From NCBI GenBank assembly GCA_934630495.1, contig CAKTVW010000061.1:1-5664 (forward strand): 5,664 nt of DNA, read 5' to 3'. The notes beneath the pieces were generated by a model that saw only the letters and a program-made list of their open reading frames with translations, had not been told where the DNA came from and made no database searches. This document shows, piece after piece, positions 1 through 4,765 of the stretch; the first letter of the stretch is position 1, and every line of letters starts with the position of its first letter. A program made the translations under genes and the position numbers. This DNA comes from an uncultured Oscillospiraceae bacterium. GTDB lineage: Bacteria; Bacillota; Clostridia; Oscillospirales; Oscillospiraceae.

Positions 1-29
1 GAGTGCATCCCTTGCGGAATGCACTCTTT
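1..29. terminator. Hairpin, probable terminator at the left edge
   Basis: GAGTGCAT (1-8) is the exact reverse complement of ATGCACTC (19-26). The stem can grow by CC/GG (9-10 with 16-17) if A18 bulges. On the plus strand it is followed by TTTC. On the minus strand it lies downstream of the HAD gene stop and is preceded by an A-containing stretch, so it may serve as that gene's terminator. Its possible T-tract on that strand would lie outside the window. A plus-strand frame is open from base 1 to a TAG at 67-69 (22 codons), so the hairpin could instead lie inside the 3' end of an unseen gene. Confidence 0.4.
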
Positions 30-52
30 CATTATGGGGTTGCATTTGATAA

Positions 53-77
53 CAATGTTCCTAACTTAGTGACATTG
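53..77. repeat. 25-bp near-perfect palindrome
   Basis: CAATGT (53-58) mirrors ACATTG (72-77), and inside it CTAA (61-64) mirrors TTAG (66-69) around a central C. Only the two dinucleotides between the arms break the symmetry. The one-base centre favours a DNA-level dyad (protein-binding site or element end) over an RNA hairpin. It directly abuts the next hairpin at 77-94. Function unknown. Confidence 0.4.
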
Positions 78-101
78 AGCTGCCGCAGCAGCTCCTTTAT
101 T
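77..101 (+). terminator. Hairpin with T-rich tail, possible terminator of a gene to the left
   Basis: GAGCTGC (77-83), loop CGCA, GCAGCTC (88-94) make a perfect 7-bp stem. On the plus strand it is followed by CTTTATTTTC, a broken T-tract typical of weak intrinsic terminators. It would end transcription coming from off the left edge and converging on the HAD gene. Read on the minus strand the hairpin is followed by AATGTC, so it is not a good terminator for the HAD gene itself. Confidence 0.4.
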
Positions 102-102
102 T

Positions 103-951
103 TCATTTGAGCGACTGCTCCAGCGCGGCGACGGCGGCGGCAATGGCGCCCTCGCCGCACGGCGCGGTCAGGCGGACGTTCGGAAGCGCACGGGTGCTTT
201 CCTCGCCGTCGGACGGGACGAAGGAAATATCCGCTTCCAGCAGCAGCTCCCGATCATTCGGCGCGTCGCCCGCGCCGACCAGCGTATGGCATCCCAACCG
301 CCGCGCAAGCTCCCGCGCGGCATGGCCCTTATTGCACTGCTTTGCGCCGACCTCCAAAAGACGCGGCATGGAGCGAACGATATAGCAGCTTTTGCCGCAA
401 TGCTGCCGCAGATAGTCCTCCATACGCTGCATCCGCTCGGACTCCTCGGGGGAGAGCACCTTGGAAAACATTTCCGTGACACCGCCGGTAATAAATACGA
501 TCTTTATCCACGGCAGCGGGGGAAGCGCCTCGGTACGCACGACGGCGATCCCCTGCGTGCGCAGAAAGGCTTCCCGCGTCGACGAGGCGCCGACGCTGTA
601 ATGCGTGGTGACCGATTGCAGATCGATGCCGAGCGTCGGCTCAAAGGCGCGTGCGGCCTCGATAAAATCCGGGCCGATCTCCTGCGGCAGCATGTCGGCA
701 AACAGCAGCGATTCTGTCGCAAAATCATAGCAGGCCGCGCCGTTGAAGCACAGGCACGGAGCATTGAACGGCACCTCCTGCATCGGCTGACGGAGCAGGC
801 TGACGCTGCGGCCGCTTGCCACGGTAAACCGCCCGCCCTCCGCTATAAAATGTCGGATCGCATTCAAATTGGCCGCAGGGATGTGCCCGTTTTCGTCCGT
901 CAGTGTGTGGTCGTAGTCACTTGCAAGCAAAATTCCGGAAAAAATACCCAT
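103..951 (-). CDS. Cof-type HAD-superfamily phosphatase (YidA/Cof-like)
   Basis: A 282-residue cytoplasmic protein of the haloacid dehalogenase superfamily, probably a Mg-dependent sugar-phosphate or nucleotide phosphatase; the substrate cannot be read from sequence. Motif I is DYDHTL with nucleophile D12 and acid/base D14, where His15 replaces the usual Gly. Motif II is ASGRS (S46). The probable motif III lysine is K208 in NKG, and motif IV is GDAPND (D229, D233). The roughly 110 residues between motifs II and III fit a C2-type cap, as in Cof proteins, and the length is normal for that group. The ATG start follows AAAGGA at good spacing. It is the third gene of the minus-strand cluster, 93 bases after the cysteine desulfurase. 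Co-transcription is likely, but a functional link to sulfur chemistry is not evident. No signal peptide or membrane segment is seen. Confidence 0.88.
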   Translation of the reverse strand: MGIFSGILLASDYDHTLTDENGHIPAANLNAIRHFIAEGGRFTVASGRSVSLLRQPMQEVPFNAPCLCFNGAACYDFATESLLFADMLPQEIGPDFIEAARAFEPTLGIDLQSVTTHYSVGASSTREAFLRTQGIAVVRTEALPPLPWIKIVFITGGVTEMFSKVLSPEESERMQRMEDYLRQHCGKSCYIVRSMPRLLEVGAKQCNKGHAARELARRLGCHTLVGAGDAPNDRELLLEADISFVPSDGEESTRALPNVRLTAPCGEGAIAAAVAALEQSLK

Positions 952-988
952 TTTGGTTCCTTTCTATCAGTCTCTATCCGCAGTCCGC

Positions 989-1037
989 ACGCCCGAGTTG
1001 TACGGCTCGACCGCCGTGCTTCACGGGAAGCGGGCGT
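989..1037 (-). other. Intercistronic nested inverted repeat
   Basis: In the 93 bases between the desulfurase stop and the HAD gene start, ACGCCCG (989-995) can pair with CGGGCGT (1031-1037). Inside, CCGTG (1014-1018) pairs with CACGG (1022-1026) around CTT. On the minus-strand mRNA it is not followed by T residues, so it looks like an RNA-processing or stabilising structure rather than a terminator. On the plus strand it is followed by TTTGTTTT. Role uncertain. Confidence 0.3.
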
Positions 1038-1044
1038 TTTGTTT

Positions 1045-2160
1045 TCAGCGCAGGGAACGGATCGCCTCGGGCAGCGCGTCGGCAAAGGCCAGCACGTCCG
1101 CTTCGGTCGTCTCGTTGGACAGCGATACGCGGATCGAACCGTCGATCAGCGCCGCGTCCGTCCCCATCGCCTCCAGAACATGGCTGCGGTGCCCCTTGCT
1201 GCACGCGCTACCCGCCGAGACGCAGAAGCCGCGGTCCTGCAAGGCATTTATCAGCCCTTGCGAGCGAAGCCCGGCCACAGCCAAATTGACGATGTGCGGC
1301 GCTTCCTGCGCGCCGAGGAGCGTTACGCCCTCTGTCTGCGCCAGACGCGTTTGCAGCAGCGCCTTCAGGCGGTTCTGCTCGGCAATGTCGCTCATGCGGC
1401 GCGGAAGCTGCGCGGCACAGGCTGCGGCCAGCCCTGCGATCATGGGCAGATTTTCCGTTCCGCTGCGCAGACCGCCCTCCTGTCCGCCGCCGTAGATCAG
1501 CGGAGGCAGTTTTTTCGACAGATAGATCGCGCCGACGCCCTTCGGACCGTGGATCTTATGCGCCGAGATCGAGATCATATCCGCGCCGAGGCTCCGCGCA
1601 CTGAACGGTATCTTGAAAAAGCCCTGCACCGCGTCGGTATGGAACAGCGCGTCCGGGCAGACCCGATGCGTCAGCTTTGCCATTTTTTCGATCGGCATGA
1701 CTGCGCCGGACTCATTATTGACCATCATCACGCTGACGAGGATCGTATCGGGCCGAAGCGCCTGACGGAGCTGCTCGACGGTGATCCGTCCAAGCGCGTC
1801 CGGCTGCAAAAACGTGACCTCAAAGCCGCGCTCCTGCAGCTTCTGCATGGGGTGCAGAACGGCATGGTGCTCCACCGCCGTTGTAACGATGTGCTTGTTT
1901 TTCTTCCCGAGGCGTTCGGCTGCGGAAAAGATCGCCCAGTTGTCCGATTCCGTGCCGCCGGAGGTAAAGCAGACCCGATCCGTCTCCGCGCCCATGGCCT
2001 CTGCGACCGCGACGCGGCACCGACGGAGAAGCCTTGCCGCCTCCACGCCGAGATGATACTGCGCGCTGGGATTGCCCCAGTCCTCCGTCAGCGTTTTTTG
2101 AACGGCTTCGACCGCCTCTCTGCAGGGGCGTGTCGTTGCCGCATTGTCGAGATAGATCAC
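1045..2160 (-). CDS. Cysteine desulfurase, IscS/NifS type
   Basis: A 371-residue PLP enzyme that removes sulfur from L-cysteine, giving alanine and an enzyme-bound persulfide for tRNA thiolation or Fe-S assembly. Landmarks: N-terminal YLDNAATT; SGGTESDN near residue 70; H98 in EHHA (cofactor stacking); D176 and Q179 in HTDAVQ; Schiff-base lysine K202 in SAHKIHGPKG; RSGTEN near 235; catalytic C320 in SAGSACSKG. The active-site loop to SHVL is slightly shorter than in E. coli IscS. Length is normal but a little shorter than IscS (about 400). The start is GTG, not ATG: it overlaps the ttcA stop as GTGA and is preceded inside ttcA by AAAGGAGG, which decides the start and implies translational coupling. 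The ttcA neighbour suggests that TtcA is a main sulfur acceptor (inference). Confidence 0.95.
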   Translation of the reverse strand: MIYLDNAATTRPCREAVEAVQKTLTEDWGNPSAQYHLGVEAARLLRRCRVAVAEAMGAETDRVCFTSGGTESDNWAIFSAAERLGKKNKHIVTTAVEHHAVLHPMQKLQERGFEVTFLQPDALGRITVEQLRQALRPDTILVSVMMVNNESGAVMPIEKMAKLTHRVCPDALFHTDAVQGFFKIPFSARSLGADMISISAHKIHGPKGVGAIYLSKKLPPLIYGGGQEGGLRSGTENLPMIAGLAAACAAQLPRRMSDIAEQNRLKALLQTRLAQTEGVTLLGAQEAPHIVNLAVAGLRSQGLINALQDRGFCVSAGSACSKGHRSHVLEAMGTDAALIDGSIRVSLSNETTEADVLAFADALPEAIRSLR

Positions 2161-2945
2161 TGTGCATCCTCCTTTTGCGCCGGGGATGGTGCGCCTGCTG
2201 CGGCCGACGCGTCTTTATTGCCGCGCGGATGCGGCGTCACGCCCCATTCCGGAAGCGGCAGACGCTGGATCGCACCGAAAATGCGCTCCTTGATGTCGGG
2301 ATAGGTCGCGGAGAGCGTTTGGATCAGCTCCTTGACCTCCTGACGCTTGGTATGCTTGTCTGAGGGGCAGACGTTATGTACCACGGGCAGCTTCTCCCGC
2401 TCGGCAAAGTTGCGGATCATGCCCTCGGTCAAATACAGCATCGGGCGGATCTGCGTAACACCGGTGCGGTCGAGATACGTCACGGGCTGGAAGCAGCTCA
2501 GCCGCCCCTCAAAGATCAGGCTCATCAGGAACGTCTCGGCGGCATCGTCATAGTGATGGCCGAGGGCCACCTTGGTAAAGCCCTGCTGCAAAAGCGCCTG
2601 ATTCAAGGCCCCGCGGCGCATCTTTGCGCACATCGAGCACGGATTTTTCTCCTTGCGATAGTCAAAAATGATCGGCCCGATCTCGGTCTTGACAACGCGG
2701 TAGGGGACGTTCAGCCGCTCGCAAAGCGCCGCCACCGGCGAAAAATCCATCCCCGGCAGACCCATGTCGATCGTGATCGCCGTCAGCTCGTACGGCTCGG
2801 GATAATACTCCCGCAGCGCCGCCAGCAGCACCAGCAGCGTCAGAGAATCCTTGCCGCCGGAGATCCCGACCGCAATCTTGTCATTCGGTGCGATCATGCG
2901 ATAATCGTCGACACAGCGGCGGACCAGTCCCATCATTTTTTGCAT
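2157..2945 (-). CDS. ttcA: TtcA-family tRNA 2-thiolation enzyme (PP-loop ATPase)
   Basis: A 262-residue cytoplasmic protein of the TtcA/TtuA group, which adenylate a tRNA base and replace its oxygen with sulfur using an [4Fe-4S] cluster. Visible here are the PP-loop SGGKDS (29-34), CSMC (C103, C106) and a third cysteine C193 in NVCPSD, matching the three cluster ligands known for TtcA; the GHHYDD segment near 129-134 is also typical. Cytidine-32 thiolation is the classical TtcA role, but the exact tRNA position is inferred. The last 25 or so residues are an Ala/Pro/Lys-rich tail, probably disordered. I chose the ATG at 2945 (AAAGGGTGA just upstream). The frame also runs upstream to an ATG at 3077, but those 44 residues lie in AT-rich leader and do not look like a PP-loop N-terminus. 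First gene of the minus-strand cluster, it overlaps the desulfurase by 4 bases. Confidence 0.87.
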   Translation of the reverse strand: MQKMMGLVRRCVDDYRMIAPNDKIAVGISGGKDSLTLLVLLAALREYYPEPYELTAITIDMGLPGMDFSPVAALCERLNVPYRVVKTEIGPIIFDYRKEKNPCSMCAKMRRGALNQALLQQGFTKVALGHHYDDAAETFLMSLIFEGRLSCFQPVTYLDRTGVTQIRPMLYLTEGMIRNFAEREKLPVVHNVCPSDKHTKRQEVKELIQTLSATYPDIKERIFGAIQRLPLPEWGVTPHPRGNKDASAAAGAPSPAQKEDAQ

Positions 2946-3056
2946 ATAGTCACCCTTTTTCAGAAAAATGAGTTTTGAGGATACGAGAGAAAACAAGAGG
3001 AAAACAGAGAATATGAGAGTTCTTGCGACAGAAAATGAATTTTCCGAAAAAACTGC

Positions 3057-3085
3057 TTGACATCCGGTTTCCACCATGATATAAA
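3057..3085 (+). promoter_or_regulatory. Sigma-70/SigA promoter of rplM-rpsI
   Basis: A perfect -35 box TTGACA (3057-3062), a 17-base spacer and TATAAA (3080-3085), which also carries an extended -10 TG at 3077-3078. The predicted start site is about 3092, giving a leader of roughly 69 bases before rplM. A promoter this close to consensus suits a highly expressed ribosomal protein operon. It lies inside the leader of the divergent ttcA transcript. Confidence 0.85.
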
Positions 3086-3090
3086 TACTC

Positions 3091-3143
3091 TCGCGCGATT
3101 ATTGTACGCGCGAAACAGCAATTTGTCAAAATATTTATTTGAT
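3091..3143 (+). promoter_or_regulatory. rplM leader with hairpins, L13-leader-like or operator
   Basis: TCGCGCG (3091-3097) and CGCGCGA (3107-3113) form a perfect 7-bp stem with a 9-base loop right at the predicted 5' end of the rplM mRNA. A second weak AT-rich hairpin, TCAAA (3126-3130 region) with TTTGA, comes before the GGAGG at 3148-3152. Autoregulatory L13 leaders are known upstream of rplM in Firmicutes, and this position fits, but I did not verify the consensus. The same inverted repeat overlaps the minus-strand -10 box, so a DNA operator is an alternative reading. Confidence 0.5.
3101..3129 (-). promoter_or_regulatory. Divergent promoter of the ttcA cluster
   Basis: Read on the minus strand there is a perfect TTGACA (3129 down to 3124), a 17-base spacer and TACAAT (3106 down to 3101). 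The predicted start is about 3094, giving a leader of about 149 bases before ttcA. It lies within the rplM leader, so each promoter sits in the region transcribed from the other. I saw no better promoter between this and the ttcA start. Confidence 0.7.
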
Positions 3144-3160
3144 ATACGGAGGAAAGTTCC

Positions 3161-3592
3161 ATGTCCACTACCCTGGTCAGAAAAGAAGACGTGCAGCGCA
3201 AGTGGTACGTCCTCGACGCAGCGGATAAGCCCCTCGGCCGCACCGCTGTGATCGCCGCCAACATCCTGCGCGGCAAGGTCAAGCCCGATTTCACCCCCAA
3301 CGTCGACTGCGGCGATTATGTTATCGTTATCAATGCCGACAAGGCCGTTCTCACCGGCAAGAAGCTCGATCAGAAGTTCTATCGCCGTCATTCCGGCTGG
3401 ATCGGCGGCCTGAAGGAAACTAAGTATAAGGCCCTTATGGCTGAGCGCCCCGAGTTCGCCATGGAGCTGGCAGTCAAGGGTATGCTCCCCAAGAACACCC
3501 TCGGCCGTAACGCCATCAACCGTCTGAAGGTCTTTGCCGGAAGCGAGCATCCCCATGCCGCGCAGAAGCCCGAAGCCTGGACGCAGGACTAA
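3161..3592 (+). CDS. rplM: 50S ribosomal protein L13
   Basis: A 143-residue protein of the large ribosomal subunit that binds 23S rRNA early in assembly. Features are the N-terminal RKWYVLDAADKPLGR segment, VDCGDYVIVINADK at about 48-61, the YRRHSGWIGGLK stretch near 74-85, and the L13 signature VKGMLPKNTLGR (105-116). Length matches the bacterial family (about 142-147). The ATG is 8 bases after GGAGG. It begins the conserved rplM-rpsI operon, 17 bases before rpsI, with its own near-consensus promoter and a structured leader. Nothing odd in the protein. Confidence 0.98.
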   Translation: MSTTLVRKEDVQRKWYVLDAADKPLGRTAVIAANILRGKVKPDFTPNVDCGDYVIVINADKAVLTGKKLDQKFYRRHSGWIGGLKETKYKALMAERPEFAMELAVKGMLPKNTLGRNAINRLKVFAGSEHPHAAQKPEAWTQD

Positions 3593-3609
3593 TCAGGAGG
3601 TAACAGACT

Positions 3610-4014
3610 ATGTACGAGAGCAAAAGACAGTATCAGTACGGCACCGGCAGACGGAAGTCCTCCATCGCCCGCGTCCGTGTTTATGAAAACGGCACCGGCT
3701 CCATCATCATCAACGGCCGTGAGATCGACGACTACTTCGGCCTCGATACCCTGAAGCTGATCGTCCGTCAGCCGCTGGTCGCTACCGACCTGGTCGGCAA
3801 GGTCGACATCATCTGCACCGTCAAGGGCGGCGGCGTTACCGGTCAGGCCGGCGCCATCCGCCACGGCATCTCCCGCGCTCTGCTGGGCGTGAATGCCGAG
3901 TATCGCGCAACGCTCAAGGCTGCAGGCTTCCTGACTCGTGACCCGAGAATGAAGGAAAGAAAGAAGTACGGTCTCAAGGCCGCTCGTCGCGCACCTCAGT
4001 TCAGCAAGCGCTGA
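3610..4014 (+). CDS. rpsI: 30S ribosomal protein S9
   Basis: A 134-residue small-subunit protein whose C-terminal tail reaches the P-site tRNA. It shows the N-terminal YGTGRRKSSIARV, the S9 signature GGGVTGQAGAIRHGISRAL (73-91), DPRMKERKKYG near 111-121 and the conserved basic end RAPQFSKR. It is full length and intact. AGGAGG (3595-3600) lies 9 bases before the ATG. Co-transcribed with rplM and ended by the terminator that follows. Its 3' flank is where the putative integrated element begins, but the reading frame and C-terminus are undisturbed. Confidence 0.98.
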   Translation: MYESKRQYQYGTGRRKSSIARVRVYENGTGSIIINGREIDDYFGLDTLKLIVRQPLVATDLVGKVDIICTVKGGGVTGQAGAIRHGISRALLGVNAEYRATLKAAGFLTRDPRMKERKKYGLKAARRAPQFSKR

Positions 4015-4032
4015 TCGAGACTTCAAAATGCC

Positions 4033-4075
4033 AAAAAACCCCGGAACCATGCGGTTTTCCGGGGTTTTTCTTTTT
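4033..4075. terminator. Strong bidirectional terminator after rpsI
   Basis: CCCCGGAA (4039-4046) pairs with TTCCGGGG (4057-4064), with further AACC/GGTT pairing possible in the loop. Six A residues precede the stem and TTTTTCTTTTT follows it, so it can work in both directions. It ends the rplM-rpsI operon 19 bases after the stop codon and may shield it from transcription coming the other way. Confidence 0.93.
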
Positions 4076-4118
4076 GTCCTGTTCTGGCTCAACCTGACCC
4101 AACCAAATCGTTTTTACC

Positions 4119-4190
4119 GGGGACAACTCGGGGACAACTCCCCTTTTTTCGTCTTTATGGGACAACTTCGGGGACAACCACGGGAACAAC
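4119..4190. repeat. Five direct repeats of GGGGACAAC type
   Basis: Copies begin at 4119 (GGGGACAACT), 4130 (GGGGACAACT), 4159 (GGGACAACT), 4170 (GGGGACAACC) and 4182 (GGGAACAAC). Spacing is about 11-12 bases except for one larger gap that holds CCCCTTTTTT. Spacing near one helical turn suggests a protein bound cooperatively on one face. Likely readings are arm-type binding sites of a tyrosine recombinase at an element end, or iterons for a replication or partition protein. The last copy is degenerate. Confidence 0.65.
4130..4149 (+). terminator. Short hairpin with six T, possible terminator
   Basis: GGGGA (4130-4134), loop CAAC, TCCCC (4139-4143), then TTTTTT (4144-4149). The stem has only five pairs but four are G-C and the tetraloop is tight. 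It is built from the second GGGGACAAC repeat, so the hairpin could be a by-product of the repeat array. Confidence 0.35.
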
Positions 4191-4298
4191 TTTTAGGCAT
4201 TTGGGGGTAACAATATCGGCGCTTATCCTGCCTATCTCTTTCATTTGAAACGCTTTGTCACAACGTGAAGTAAAGAAAACCGAATAAAACCATCTTGT

Positions 4299-4345
4299 AG
4301 CCCTTGTGGAATCACCTAAGATTTCACAAGGGCTTTTTTGTTTTG
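4299..4345 (+). terminator. Strong terminator inside the gene-free region
   Basis: A stem of 15 pairs (one G-U) joins 4299-4313, starting AGCCCTTGTG, to 4320-4334, ending CACAAGGGCT, around the loop ACCTAA, followed by TTTTTGTTTT. There is no recognisable gene directly upstream, and the T-tract faces the plus direction. It therefore most likely stops read-through from the host side before the element's own leader begins, or ends a small untranslated RNA. Confidence 0.88.
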
Positions 4346-4362
4346 TCCGAAAAAATTTTTTT

Positions 4363-4442
4363 GAAGGGCACCCATAAAAACACCCCCTCTAATTCCTTAC
4401 TTAGTGAAGGGGCTCTTCAAAAACTAACAGAGGTGCCGCTTC
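4363..4442 (+). ncRNA. Nested inverted-repeat domain upstream of parA
   Basis: An outer stem pairs GAAGGGCACC (4363-4372) with GGTGCC plus CTTC (4432-4442), G4438 bulged, giving ten pairs. Inside, CCCCT+CTAA (4384-4392) pairs with TTAG+AGGGG (4401-4412) with TGA bulged, loop TTCCTTAC. Two helices nested in 80 bases argue for a folded RNA or single-stranded DNA structure such as an origin. No known class is recognised, and there is no obvious promoter of consensus quality. Confidence 0.45.
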
Positions 4443-4466
4443 ATGATCTTTGAAAATTAAATAAAC

Positions 4467-4668
4467 AGGTCATCAAGTACCTTAATCAAACTGATGAGCC
4501 GAGCAGCATGTACGCTCCTGCGAGAATCCAGTGTTGTAAATATCGGGTTGCTCCTGATATGGCCATGACAGGTTTGAGGACAATGATACTTCCCTACGGG
4601 GCTGGCGGAGAACCCGGCAGAGGTGAGACTCCTATGAGATTGTGAAGCACACAGTCGCTTGATGACTT
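4467..4668 (+). ncRNA. Structured RNA of unknown class, closed by a long-range helix
   Basis: AGGTCATCAAGT (4467-4478) can pair with GCTTGATGACTT (4657-4668): twelve pairs, two of them G-U, enclosing about 178 bases. Directly inside the 3' strand, GATTGTG (4638-4644) pairs with CACAGTC (4650-4656) around AAGCA, stacking on the closing helix. A central hairpin is ATATCGGG (4540-4547), TTGCT, CCTGATAT (4553-4560). A smaller possible one is GCTGG (4601-4605) with CCGGC (4614-4618). The 5' strand TCATCA also matches TGATGA at 4492-4497, so two folds exclude each other. No long reading frame is present. It could be a leader of parA or an independent RNA. It does not match the conserved cores of the common riboswitches I know. 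Confidence 0.55.
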
Positions 4669-4673
4669 CCTAT

Positions 4674-4710
4674 AGCGCAGAGGGCGTTGAGAACAAATAC
4701 TGCGCTTTTA
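4674..4710 (+). terminator. Terminator-like hairpin before parA, possible attenuator
   Basis: AGCGCAG (4674-4680) pairs perfectly with CTGCGCT (4700-4706) around a 19-base loop, followed by TTTA. The T-tract is short, so termination would be partial. Lying 5 bases after the closing helix of the structured RNA and 55 bases before the parA ATG, it could be the RNA's 3' end or an attenuator controlling parA. Confidence 0.45.
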
Positions 4711-4765
4711 CATGATCCAGAGCTTAGCTTAATGGGTCGTGAATTCCAAGAAAGGAGGAAAACAC

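Noticed and set aside
58..72. TTCCTAACTTAGTGA at 58-72 recurs with one change at 4393-4407
   Set aside because: A 14/15 match is expected about once by chance in a window this size, and similarity does not extend on either side.
286..2304. A plus-strand frame of 672 codons antisense to the HAD and desulfurase genes
   Set aside because: It is Arg/His-rich with no recognisable domain, lacks a ribosome binding site and exactly shadows GC-rich genes with clear catalytic motifs on the other strand.
2946..3077. A 44-residue N-terminal extension of TtcA with a membrane-like stretch (ATG at 3077)
   Set aside because: The extension is AT-rich leader sequence, the hydrophobic look comes from TTT/CTC runs, TtcA proteins are cytoplasmic, and the ATG at 2945 has a suitable binding site and gives a normal N-terminus.
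2960..3556. Minus-strand frame of about 198 codons antisense to rplM
   Set aside because: It is the complement of a certain ribosomal protein gene and carries no family motif.
4028..4210. Small plus-strand ORF of 60 codons across the rpsI terminator, and its minus-strand counterpart
   Set aside because: It reads through the terminator hairpin and the repeat array, has no ribosome binding site and its sequence is explained by the repeats.
4491..4530. Hammerhead ribozyme (CTGATGAG followed by a hairpin)
   Set aside because: The second core segment should read GAAA after stem II, but the sequence has GAGAA, and no matching stem I/III with a cleavage triplet was found.
4467..4710. Retron non-coding RNA (long terminal a1/a2-like repeats)
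   Set aside because: The closing helix is similar in length, but no reverse transcriptase is present and the next gene is parA.
4739..4765. GTG start for parA at 4739
   Set aside because: The nine extra residues are simply the translated Shine-Dalgarno region; the ATG at 4766 has AAAGGAGG at ideal spacing and starts right before the conserved ParA beta strand.
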